Shown piece after piece: positions 27,509 through 35,439 of a stretch of 60,200 nucleotides of DNA (within the stretch, counting starts at the first letter, position 1; every line of letters starts with the position of its first letter). The stretch comes from Clostridia bacterium (GTDB taxonomy: Bacteria; Bacillota; Clostridia; Christensenellales; Aristaeellaceae). The notes under the pieces are model-generated. The model made no database searches. It had not been told where the DNA came from and saw nothing but the letters and a program-made list of their open reading frames with translations. Location: the NCBI GenBank assembly GCA_017430225.1, contig JAFRNK010000128.1, forward strand, positions 1 through 60,200, written 5' to 3'. Both the position numbers and the translations under genes were made by a program.

Positions 27509-28534
27509 ATGGGCAAGGTAATTACCTTCGGCGAAATCATGATGCGGTTGAACCCTCCCGGATATCTGCGTTTCCTGCAGACTGAAACTTTCGACGCGAC
27601 CTATGGCGGCGGCGAAGCGAACGTAGCAGTTTCCCTGGTCAATTACGGAAATGAAGCAGCGTTTGTCTCCAAGGTGCCGGATCACGAGATCGGCCAGAAC
27701 GCCATCAACGCGCTGCGCCGTTACGGCGTAGACACCTCCATGGTACTGCGCGGCGGCCCGCGTCTGGGCATCTATTTCTGCGAGAAAGGCGCTTCCCAGC
27801 GCGGCAGTAAGGTCGTGTACGACCGCGCGGGTTCTTCGATCGCCCTCGCAAAACGGGATGAGTTTGACTGGGATAGGATTTTCGAGGGTGCAGACTGGTT
27901 CCACTTTACCGGGATTACGCCCGCTCTGGGCGGCGAAATGCCGGAAATCTGCCTTGACGCCTGCAAAGCGGCGCATGAGAAAGGCCTGATGGTATCATGC
28001 GACCTGAACTACCGCGGCAAGCTCTGGAGCCGAGAGAAGGCCGGAGAAGTCATGGGCAAGCTGATGCCTTTCGTCGACGTCTGCATCGCCAATGAAGAGG
28101 ACGCGAAGGATGTCTTCGGCATCGCGGCTGAAAATACGGACATCGAAGGCGGCAGGCTCGACCGTGAAGGTTACATTTCTGTAGCCCGGCAGCTGACAGA
28201 ACGCTTCAATTTCAAGGCGGTCGCCATCACCCTGCGCGGCAGCATTTCCGCTTCCCAGAACAACTGGAGCGGCATGCTGTACGTCAACGGTCAGGCGTAC
28301 TTCGCCAAGAATTACCTGATCCAGCTGGTCGACCGCGTCGGCGGCGGCGACAGCTTCGGCGGCGGACTGATCCACGCGCTGCGCAAGTGGCCGGAAGACT
28401 GGCAGAAAGCCATTGAATTCGCGGTTGCTGCGTCCTGCCTGAAGCAGGCGACCGAATATGACTTCAACCTCGCAAGCGAGAAGGAAGTCCTCGGCCTCGC
28501 CGGCGGCAGCGGCAGCGGACGCGTACAGCGCTGA
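27509..28534 (+). CDS. kdgK: 2-keto-3-deoxygluconate kinase (PfkB family)
   Basis: 341 aa. PfkB signatures are YGGGEANVAVSL near the N-terminus and DRVGGGDSFGGG with the catalytic Asp near the C-terminus. GEIMMRLNPPG and the overall length fit KDG kinases, which phosphorylate 2-keto-3-deoxy-gluconate in uronate degradation. No KDPG aldolase or uronate genes lie next to it, so the substrate is the best family match rather than proven. ATG 27509 was chosen with AAAGGCGG upstream; GTG at 27500 is the alternative. Confidence 0.85.
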   Translation: MGKVITFGEIMMRLNPPGYLRFLQTETFDATYGGGEANVAVSLVNYGNEAAFVSKVPDHEIGQNAINALRRYGVDTSMVLRGGPRLGIYFCEKGASQRGSKVVYDRAGSSIALAKRDEFDWDRIFEGADWFHFTGITPALGGEMPEICLDACKAAHEKGLMVSCDLNYRGKLWSREKAGEVMGKLMPFVDVCIANEEDAKDVFGIAAENTDIEGGRLDREGYISVARQLTERFNFKAVAITLRGSISASQNNWSGMLYVNGQAYFAKNYLIQLVDRVGGGDSFGGGLIHALRKWPEDWQKAIEFAVAASCLKQATEYDFNLASEKEVLGLAGGSGSGRVQR

Positions 28535-28549
28535 TCCTATCAAAAGATT

Positions 28550-28584
28550 CACGGAGTGGGGTACAGACCTCACTCCGTGTTTTT
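28550..28584. terminator. Bidirectional terminator overlapping the MocR-like stop codon
   Basis: CACGGAGTGGGG / CCTCACTCCGTG stem with one wobble pair, followed by TTTTT on the plus strand and by AATCTTTT on the minus strand. The minus-strand stop codon (28570-28572) lies in the right arm. Confidence 0.85.
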
Positions 28585-29670
28585 ATGTTCCGAATCCTGA
28601 GCAAGCTTTCTCCTGACACGCCGGATATGCCGCTCAAAGTCACCGCTGTTCAGGAGCGATGCGATGACGAGCTGTTCAAAGACCGGGACGGCGCAGGCAT
28701 AGAATCCCGCACGTTGCTGGAAAACCGGGCCAAGCGATTCGGGCAGCAGCATATAGCCGGCGCGCAGGGCAGGTGCGATCGTCATTGAAAAGGTATTGAC
28801 ATAGATGACGTTCGGCTTGCGGCGAAGCGCGAACAGCGTGTCTTCAGGCTTGCCGGAGAGGCTGAATTCGGATGAGTAATCGTCCTCGATCAGAAAATGA
28901 TCCGGCTGGTCGGCCCACTTGATGTATTCGTGCCGTTTGCTGGCGCTCGCGGTAACGCCGCTCGGGAAGCTCCTGTAAGGCGTTACATGCAGTACGGAAG
29001 CCGGCGAAGCGCTGAGAGCAGCGCTTTCGATGCCGTCCGATGTGAGCGGAAGCAGTTCGGGCTGGATCCCGTTCGCCTGATACACGCGCGTGATCTTGGT
29101 ATAGGAGGGATATTCGACCCCATAAATGCGGTCCCTGCCGAGCATTGTTACGATCAGTCCGTAAAGATATTCCGCGCCGGCGCCGATGATAATTTGTTCC
29201 GGTGAGACGGAAATCTGGCGGGAACGCATGAGATAGTCGGACAATGCTTCCCGCAGTTCGATACAGCCGCCTGCGGGCGCTTTTTCCAGGATTCGTTCGT
29301 CATAATCGCTGAGGACACGCCGCATGTGACGTGCCAGCACGGACATGGGAAAGTGGCTTTCAGGCAGCTTCGGTGCGTTCTGCTTTGAAGCTCTGACCGC
29401 ATGGGAAACCGGTCCTGCATATCGGCTGACGTCCTGCCCGAAAGCGGCGTATATGCCGCTGCGCTCCCGTGCGACGGCATACCCCTCCTGGCAGAGCAGG
29501 TCGAGAGCATGCTGCGCCGTGACGACAGAAACGGCAGTTTCATCCGCGAGCGCGCGTTTGGACGGCAGCTTCTGCCCGGGATGGTAAGTTCCGCCAATGA
29601 TCTGGCGTTTCAGACCTTCATAGACCTGTAGGTATGCGGGCTGCCGCGAAATAGGTTTTGAATACTGCAT
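28570..29670 (-). CDS. MocR/PdxR-like GntR regulator with degenerate, shortened aminotransferase domain
   Basis: 366 aa. Residues about 10-78 are a GntR winged helix (GQKLPSKRALADETAVSVVTAQHAL). The rest is a fold-type I aminotransferase domain with GAGAEYLYGL, VEYPSYTK and IEDDYSSEF. The segment that normally reads TFSK-x-x-x-P-x-LR reads TFSMTIAPALR: the PLP Schiff-base Lys is Met (codon at 28783-28785). The protein ends about 100 residues earlier than typical MocR proteins (450-500 aa), without the C-terminal small domain. It is divergent from an ECF transporter gene with a palindrome between them, suggesting it still binds DNA there. Whether it binds PLP is doubtful. Confidence 0.85.
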   Translation of the reverse strand: MQYSKPISRQPAYLQVYEGLKRQIIGGTYHPGQKLPSKRALADETAVSVVTAQHALDLLCQEGYAVARERSGIYAAFGQDVSRYAGPVSHAVRASKQNAPKLPESHFPMSVLARHMRRVLSDYDERILEKAPAGGCIELREALSDYLMRSRQISVSPEQIIIGAGAEYLYGLIVTMLGRDRIYGVEYPSYTKITRVYQANGIQPELLPLTSDGIESAALSASPASVLHVTPYRSFPSGVTASASKRHEYIKWADQPDHFLIEDDYSSEFSLSGKPEDTLFALRRKPNVIYVNTFSMTIAPALRAGYMLLPESLGPVFQQRAGFYACAVPVFEQLVIASLLNSGDFERHIRRVRRKLAQDSEHKNTE

Positions 29671-29695
29671 AACTGGTATTATAAAAAACTCTCTT

Positions 29696-29719
29696 TCTGG
29701 TTATTTTATGATAACCAGA
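29696..29719. promoter_or_regulatory. Candidate MocR operator
   Basis: Perfect inverted repeat TCTGGTTAT-TTTATG-ATAACCAGA in the divergent gap. A third half-site-like CTGGTATTA is at 29673-29681, about 23 bases away. MocR regulators often bind such repeated half-sites. Confidence 0.6.
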
Positions 29720-29764
29720 TTTATTATATAGTAAGTGCAATCAAATTGCAAGGAGGGATGAGCG

Positions 29765-30346
29765 TTGAAACGGGAAAACAACTATCGGCGCTGGGATACA
29801 TATACTATTACAGGAATCGGGGTCATGGCTGCGGTCATTTACGTGATCACTTTTTTCCGCTTTCCGCTGATGGAAAGCAAGGTCCACTTCGCCAATGCGA
29901 TGTGCCTGCTGGCCGGTTTGCTGCTGGGCCCGGTTCCTGGCGGTATTGCGGCAGGCTTGGGTTCCGCGCTGTATGATCTTCTGAGCGGCGGCTACGGGCC
30001 CCTGGAGGCGCTGATCACATTTGTCAGCAAATTTCTGATGGCTTACGTTTGCGCCCTTGTTGCCGGCAGCGGCAAGAATGAGGAACCGAAACTGGAACGG
30101 GTCTATATCTCCGGGATTGTCGGCGCGCTGACCTATGTCGTACTGTATATGGTGAAGTCGCTGATTTACGCGCTGTATGTGAACGTGATCCCGGCAGACG
30201 CCCTGTGGATCAAAATGCTCGGCAAGCTCCTGCCTTCGCTGCTGAATGCGGCGGTTGCCATGGCGGCTGCTCCGGTATTCTACCATGCCGTATGGCCCGC
30301 TGTCAGGCGCGTACTGCAAACTGAACGCAGACATAAGTCGACCTGA
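29765..30346 (+). CDS. ECF transporter S component (vitamin uptake)
   Basis: 193 aa with about six hydrophobic helices. The segment SKVHFANAMCLLAGLLLGPVPG and GLGSALYDLLSGG are typical of PF12822-type S components, which bind a vitamin and use a shared ECF energising module encoded elsewhere. The divergent MocR/PdxR-type regulator suggests a vitamin B6-related substrate, but this is inference. A TTG start is used with AGGAGG eight bases upstream; the nearest ATG is out of frame. Confidence 0.8.
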   Translation: MKRENNYRRWDTYTITGIGVMAAVIYVITFFRFPLMESKVHFANAMCLLAGLLLGPVPGGIAAGLGSALYDLLSGGYGPLEALITFVSKFLMAYVCALVAGSGKNEEPKLERVYISGIVGALTYVVLYMVKSLIYALYVNVIPADALWIKMLGKLLPSLLNAAVAMAAAPVFYHAVWPAVRRVLQTERRHKST

Positions 30347-30353
30347 GGCAAGC

Positions 30354-31226
30354 ATGGGATGCAATCTGTGTCCGCGGCGCTGTGACGCAGTACGTACGTC
30401 TGAAACAGGGGAAGGCTACTGCCGTGCGGGAACGGCACCCAGGATTGCCAGAGCCGCTTTGCACTACTGGGAAGAGCCGTGCATTTCCGGGACACGCGGC
30501 AGCGGGACGGTCTTTTTTTCACATTGCACACTGGGCTGCAAATACTGCCAGAATTACGGCATCAGCCATGATGGCTATGGAAAAATGGTCTCCGTACAGC
30601 GGCTGGCGGATATCTTCCGCGAGCTCTGCGACCAAGGCGCGCATAACATCAATCTGGTTACGGGAACGCCTTACTGGTCTGCGATACGGGAAGCGCTGGA
30701 CATCTATCGTCCGCCGGTTCCGGTCGTCTGGAATACCGGGGGTTATGAGCGCCCGGAGACGATCCGGTCAATGGAGGGGTATGTCGATATTTTCCTGCCT
30801 GACCTGAAACACGTATCGCCCCGGCTTTCAGCCCTGTGCGCAGAAGCGCCGGACTATTTTGACTATGCATCAGAAGCGTTGAAGGCGATGTGCGAACAGG
30901 CCGGGCCGCCGAAATACGACGATGACGTGATGATGCTCAGCGGGGTGCTCATTCGGCATCTGATCCTGCCCGGATGCACAGCAGACAGCATGCGCGTGCT
31001 CGATTTTATCGCAGAAGAACTCCCGGAAGGAATTCCCGTGAGCCTGATGCGTCAGTATACGCCGGTCCAGGAATGCACGATTCCCGGGCTTCAGAGAAGG
31101 ATCACAGACCGGGAATACCAGCGGGTTTACGACCATATGCAAATGCTCGGGCTGGATGGGTTCGTTCAGGAAAAGACTTCCGCTGAACGCGAATACACAC
31201 CGCCGTTTGACTTGACGGGGGTATAG
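30354..31226 (+). CDS. PflX-like radical SAM protein
   Basis: 290 aa. An N-terminal CNLCPRRCD cluster is followed by the radical-SAM motif CTLGCKYCQNY (CxxxCxxC). VTGTPYWSAI and VVWNTGGYE match COG1313, homologues of pyruvate-formate-lyase activating enzymes whose targets are mostly unknown. ATG 30354 follows GAGG; the gene starts 8 bases after the ECF S component stop, so the two may be co-transcribed. It does not sit next to a glycyl-radical enzyme gene. Confidence 0.88.
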   Translation: MGCNLCPRRCDAVRTSETGEGYCRAGTAPRIARAALHYWEEPCISGTRGSGTVFFSHCTLGCKYCQNYGISHDGYGKMVSVQRLADIFRELCDQGAHNINLVTGTPYWSAIREALDIYRPPVPVVWNTGGYERPETIRSMEGYVDIFLPDLKHVSPRLSALCAEAPDYFDYASEALKAMCEQAGPPKYDDDVMMLSGVLIRHLILPGCTADSMRVLDFIAEELPEGIPVSLMRQYTPVQECTIPGLQRRITDREYQRVYDHMQMLGLDGFVQEKTSAEREYTPPFDLTGV

Positions 31227-31230
31227 TTTA

Positions 31231-31258
31231 AACGGGTCACCCAAAGTGATCCGTTTTT
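31231..31258 (+). terminator. Terminator after the radical SAM gene
   Basis: AACGGGTCAC/GTGATCCGTT stem with one wobble, 5-nt loop, T-tract. Confidence 0.8.
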
Positions 31259-31320
31259 GTTTTATCTGTTGCATTCTTGTTTGATCAGGTGATTTTTGGC
31301 ACGATTTTCACACGTTTTGC

Positions 31321-31349
31321 TTGACAAAAAAACGCAAAAAACATATAAT
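31321..31349 (+). promoter_or_regulatory. Consensus sigma-A promoter for the FbpABC-type operon
   Basis: Perfect TTGACA (31321-31326), 17-nt spacer, perfect TATAAT (31344-31349). Such a match predicts strong expression unless a repressor acts; no clear Fur box was identified. Confidence 0.85.
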
Positions 31350-31397
31350 ACGCACAGACGGCAACGTCTTGCAAAATTACATCAAGGAGGACTCTCT

Positions 31398-32486
31398 ATG
31401 AAAAAGTTTTTGGCTTTCCTGCTGGTGTCTGTGATGCTGCTGGGCTGCGTAAGCATTGCCAGTGCGGCGACCGAGTTTGACCCTGAACTGGTCAAAGCGG
31501 CGCAGGCTGAAGGCGAACTGATTGTCTACGGCTCTTGTGAAGAAGATTATTTGAGAGCAGCAAGTGATAAATTCACCCAGCTGTTCGGCATCAAAGTAGA
31601 ATGGCAGCGTCTCTCCACCAGCCAGGTTCCCACGAAGATCGAAGAAGAAAATGGGAATCCTTCAGCTGACGTGTGGTTTGGCGGCACAAACAACCCCTAT
31701 GATGCGCTGGCTGCCAAAGGTTTCTTGGATAACAGCTATGTGCCTGCCAATGCGACCCATCTGCTGAGTGATCTGTATAAGGATCCTAACGGTTACTGGT
31801 ATGGCATTTATACTGGCATCTTGGGCTTCCTGGTCAACAAGGATGAATTGACGCGTCTGAATCTTGAAGCTCCCAAGACTTGGGACGATCTGCTGAAGCC
31901 TGAATACAAAGGGCTGATCTGGTTCTCCAACTACAACACTGCCGGTACTCCCATGGTGGCTGCTAACCTGATGCTGCAGAAGAAGGGCCACGATGAAGGC
32001 ATTAAGTATTTGGTCGACCTCGACAAGAACGTACAGATATATACCAAGTCTGGTTCTGGACCCTCCAAGAATGTCGGTACGGGCGAGTGCGTCATCGGCA
32101 TCGGCTTCCTGCATGATGGTGTCACTCAGATCGTGGATAATGGTTATGAAAACGTTGGCCTGATCGTTCCCAGTGACGGTACTGCCTGCGAGATCGGCCC
32201 TGTAGCTATTTTCAAAGGTGCGAAGCACCCCAATGCCGCTCACCTCTTCATGGAATTCGCGCTTTCTCCCGAGTGCGTTGAGATGGCGGATGACAACGGC
32301 TCCTATCAGTTCCTGGTGATCGACAATGCTGAGCAGCCAAAGGCAGCTGCTGAGTTCGGCCTTGATCTAGGCGCAGTATGGGATGGCTACGACTTCGCAA
32401 AGGCCAGGGATGAATCCGATCAGAACAGGGCCGATGTCATCAAGGCTCTGGGCGATGCTGCGGATGACCGATTCAAGACTGAGTAA
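31398..32486 (+). CDS. FbpA/AfuA-type ABC transporter substrate-binding protein
   Basis: 362 aa. The signal sequence includes LLGC, a possible lipobox, although ASA further on would also allow type I cleavage. ELIVYGSCEEDYL, followed by ADVWFGGTNNPYDAL and the central TGILGFLVNKDEL, is typical of the iron(III)-type class of binding proteins. The paired tyrosines that bind iron in FbpA are not evident, so the ligand could be another anion or metal complex. AAGGAGG lies upstream. It is followed by a hairpin, then the permease and ATPase. Confidence 0.88.
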   Translation: MKKFLAFLLVSVMLLGCVSIASAATEFDPELVKAAQAEGELIVYGSCEEDYLRAASDKFTQLFGIKVEWQRLSTSQVPTKIEEENGNPSADVWFGGTNNPYDALAAKGFLDNSYVPANATHLLSDLYKDPNGYWYGIYTGILGFLVNKDELTRLNLEAPKTWDDLLKPEYKGLIWFSNYNTAGTPMVAANLMLQKKGHDEGIKYLVDLDKNVQIYTKSGSGPSKNVGTGECVIGIGFLHDGVTQIVDNGYENVGLIVPSDGTACEIGPVAIFKGAKHPNAAHLFMEFALSPECVEMADDNGSYQFLVIDNAEQPKAAAEFGLDLGAVWDGYDFAKARDESDQNRADVIKALGDAADDRFKTE

Positions 32487-32511
32487 AATCTGATCAGGCA
32501 TTTCCTAATTT

Positions 32512-32542
32512 TCCCTGCCCGTATAGGGCGGGGATACTTTTT
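32512..32542 (+). terminator. Attenuator hairpin between binding-protein and permease genes
   Basis: Stem TCCCTGCCC/GGGCGGGGA with one wobble, 5-nt loop GTATA, then TAC and TTTTT. It is placed like the hairpin at 21241-21269. Confidence 0.7.
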
Positions 32543-32559
32543 AGAAAGGAGAGGTTGCG

Positions 32560-34272
32560 ATGGCAAAAGGTCAAAGTGCTGAATTGGATCGGAAAAAACT
32601 GATGGCAGACCCTATCATGATGACGACCATCGTGCTGCTCATTACTTTTCTGACACTGTTCATACTCTACCCGCTGGCCATACTGTTGGTCGACAGCCTA
32701 TACGGCACCAATGGTTTCTCGCTGGGTACATTCCAACGCATCTTTCAGATGCGGACCTTCCGTGTGGCTATTTCGAATACCCTGAAGGTAGGGATCGTTG
32801 TTGGACTGTTGTCTACACTGATTGGGTTGCTGTATGCTTATGTGGAAGTCTATGTCCGTATGAAAAAAGCGTCAGGCAGTCTCTTTAAGGTCGTTTCCAT
32901 GCTGCCGGTGGTTTCTCCTCCGTTTGTATTGTCTTTGTCCATGATTATGCTATTTGGGCGTTCCGGACTGATCACCCGTTTTCTGCTGGGAATTTATGAT
33001 AACAACATATACGGCTACTGGGGGATCGTAATCGTTCAGACACTGACATTCTTCCCGGTTTGCTATATGATGCTTAAGGGTCTACTAAAAAACATCGACC
33101 CGTCCATGGAGGAAGCGGCACGGGATATGGGCGCATCCCGCTGGAAGGTGTTTACCACAGTCACCTTCCCGTTGCTACTGCCGGGCCTGGGTAATGCCTT
33201 CCTGGTGACCTTTATCGAATCGATCGCGGATTTTGCGAATCCTATGATCATCGGCGGAAGCTATGATACGCTGGCTACTACCATCTATCTTCAGATCACG
33301 GGCGCCATGGATAAGGAAGGCGCATCAGCCATGGCTGTCGTGCTGCTATGCATCACCCTGGCGATGTTCGTTGTGCAGAAGTACTACCTGGAGCGCAAAA
33401 CGGCCGCTACACTGACAGGAAAGGCCAGCCGAGCTAGGATGCTGATAGAGGACAAGTCCGTTACGATCCCTCTTACGCTTTTGTGCTCTTTAGGCGCGCT
33501 CTTTGTGATCATGATGTATATTTGTGTTCCCATCGGTGCGCTTTTCCCGACATGGGGCTACAAGTTCACACCGTTGACCTTCAAGTGGTTCCAGCAGGTC
33601 TTTACCCGTTACCATGGTTTGCAGGCGTTCCGGGATTCATTTGTCCTTTCCCTGATTGCGTCACCAATTACGGCTCTTCTGTCCATGATCATCTCCTATT
33701 TGATTGTCAAACGAAACTTCCGATCCAAAGGATTCATTGAAGCTGTATCGATACTGGCGATGGCAGTCCCCGGCACTGTATTGGGCGTGGGGTATATCCG
33801 CGGGTTCGCAAACGGTCTGTTCCGAACAGGCTTTATGAGCGGCCTTTATGGTACGGGGCTGATCCTGATCATCGTGTTCGTGGTTCGTTCATTGCCGACC
33901 GGTACCCGCAGCGGTATCTCCGCCCTGCGGCAGATTGATAAGTCCATTGAGGAAAGCGCGTATGATATGGGCGCTAACAGTCTGAAGGTCTTTACCTCGG
34001 TAACACTGCCGCTGATCAAGGATTCTTTCTTGTCCGGTTTAGTGACTACCTTTGTTCGTTCTATCACCGCCATCTCGGCAATCATCCTGCTGGTGACTCC
34101 CAGCTACCTTCTGATCACTGTGCAGATAAACGAATTTGCGGAAAAAGGTTCCTTTAGTATCGCCTGCGCCTTCGCCACGATTCTGATTTTGATCACCTAT
34201 GGAGCGGTACTGCTGATGAATCTGTTCATTAAGTTCTTTGGCACCAGCAGAAAAACTAAGGAGGTCGACTGA
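32560..34272 (+). CDS. Iron(III)-type ABC transporter permease (fused double permease)
   Basis: 570 aa with about twelve hydrophobic segments. Two EAA-loop motifs (EEAARDMGASRWKVFTTV and EESAYDMGANSLKVFTSV) show that two permease modules are fused in one chain, as in FbpB. It forms the channel that works with the ATPase directly downstream. AAGGAGAGG lies upstream. The stop is 2 bases before the ATPase start. Confidence 0.92.
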   Translation: MAKGQSAELDRKKLMADPIMMTTIVLLITFLTLFILYPLAILLVDSLYGTNGFSLGTFQRIFQMRTFRVAISNTLKVGIVVGLLSTLIGLLYAYVEVYVRMKKASGSLFKVVSMLPVVSPPFVLSLSMIMLFGRSGLITRFLLGIYDNNIYGYWGIVIVQTLTFFPVCYMMLKGLLKNIDPSMEEAARDMGASRWKVFTTVTFPLLLPGLGNAFLVTFIESIADFANPMIIGGSYDTLATTIYLQITGAMDKEGASAMAVVLLCITLAMFVVQKYYLERKTAATLTGKASRARMLIEDKSVTIPLTLLCSLGALFVIMMYICVPIGALFPTWGYKFTPLTFKWFQQVFTRYHGLQAFRDSFVLSLIASPITALLSMIISYLIVKRNFRSKGFIEAVSILAMAVPGTVLGVGYIRGFANGLFRTGFMSGLYGTGLILIIVFVVRSLPTGTRSGISALRQIDKSIEESAYDMGANSLKVFTSVTLPLIKDSFLSGLVTTFVRSITAISAIILLVTPSYLLITVQINEFAEKGSFSIACAFATILILITYGAVLLMNLFIKFFGTSRKTKEVD

Positions 34273-34274
34273 CC

Positions 34275-35375
34275 ATGGCTAATACGAAAGTAAAAGAGCC
34301 CAAGGGCGTAAAACTGGACCATATTTCCAAAATTTACAACGATCCCAAAACCGGTAAGGAATTCTATGCCGTACATGATGTGGCGCTGGATATCGCTCCG
34401 GGTTCCTTCGTGACGCTGCTTGGCCCCTCCGGCTGCGGCAAGACGACCACGCTGCGCATGATCGCGGGTTTTGAAAGCCCGGACGAGGGCGAGATCTATC
34501 TGGGCGGGGAACCCATCAACGAACTGACGCCCAACAAGCGCGATACCGCCATGGTCTTCCAGAGCTACGCATTGTTCCCGCACTACAACGTGTTCGACAA
34601 CGTGGCTTACGGTTTGCGCCTGCGCAAGGTGCCCAAGGACGAGATCAAGCGGCGCGTGACGGATATCCTGGCGCTGGTGGAACTGTCCGGCATGGAACAG
34701 CGTATGACCAACCAGCTGTCCGGCGGTCAGCAGCAGCGCGTAGCACTGGCCCGTGCGTTGGTCGTCGAACCGGGCGTTCTGCTCTTCGACGAGCCACTGT
34801 CCAACCTGGACGCCAAACTGCGTGTTCAGATGCGTACAGAGATCCGCCGTATCCAGCAGACGCTGGGCATCACCGCGATCTATGTCACGCACGACCAGAG
34901 CGAGGCGATGTCCATCTCGGACAATATCATTCTGATGAAAGGCGGCGTCGTAGCTCAGATGGGTTCGCCGCATGAGATCTACTACCGCCCCAACAGCGAA
35001 TTCGTCGCTGATTTCATCGGCGAGTGCAACTTCCTCAAAGGTACGTCAGACGGATCGAAAGCGATGAACGGTTCTTATATCACCGATGTGCGCCTGCCGC
35101 AGGGCGTCGCCAGCGTCATGACGGAGAAGCCCTATGACAAGGGAACAGAGTGCGAGATCGTGGTCCGTCCCGAGGCCATCCAAATCGCGGACGAAGGCCA
35201 GCTGCCCTGCAAGGTGGAACTGAGCTGCTTCATGGGCAGCTACCAGAACTACCATGTCCGCGTCGGGGATACGCTCGTAAAGATCACTGACAACTGCCCC
35301 ATCAACAAAAAGATCTTCAATGTGGGCGACAATGTGTTTATTTCCTTCAATCCGGAGTGTGCGCATCTGTTGTAA
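34275..35375 (+). CDS. ABC transporter ATP-binding protein (FbpC/PotA family)
   Basis: 366 aa. Walker A GPSGCGKTTTLRM, Q-loop QSYALFPHYNVFDNV, signature LSGGQQQRVALARAL, Walker B VLLFDEPLSNLD and H-loop VTHDQSEAM are all intact. The C-terminal about 110 residues form a TOBE-type domain. It energises the fused permease upstream. Confidence 0.95.
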   Translation: MANTKVKEPKGVKLDHISKIYNDPKTGKEFYAVHDVALDIAPGSFVTLLGPSGCGKTTTLRMIAGFESPDEGEIYLGGEPINELTPNKRDTAMVFQSYALFPHYNVFDNVAYGLRLRKVPKDEIKRRVTDILALVELSGMEQRMTNQLSGGQQQRVALARALVVEPGVLLFDEPLSNLDAKLRVQMRTEIRRIQQTLGITAIYVTHDQSEAMSISDNIILMKGGVVAQMGSPHEIYYRPNSEFVADFIGECNFLKGTSDGSKAMNGSYITDVRLPQGVASVMTEKPYDKGTECEIVVRPEAIQIADEGQLPCKVELSCFMGSYQNYHVRVGDTLVKITDNCPINKKIFNVGDNVFISFNPECAHLL

Positions 35376-35391
35376 TCAGCAATGAAAGAAA

Positions 35392-35420
35392 AGGGCCATC
35401 GGCTGCCGGCCGATGGTCCT
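35392..35420. terminator. Bidirectional terminator between convergent operons
   Basis: AGGGCCATCGGC/GCCGATGGTCCT stem with one wobble, with A-rich left and T-rich right flanks. It serves the FbpC gene (plus) and ilvE (minus). Confidence 0.85.
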
Positions 35421-35439
35421 TTATTATTCAAGTATGTTA

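Noticed and set aside
28546-28570. Frameshift explaining the short MocR protein
   Set aside because: The sequence beyond the stop is a terminator and then the kdgK end; no displaced aminotransferase tail is present in other frames.
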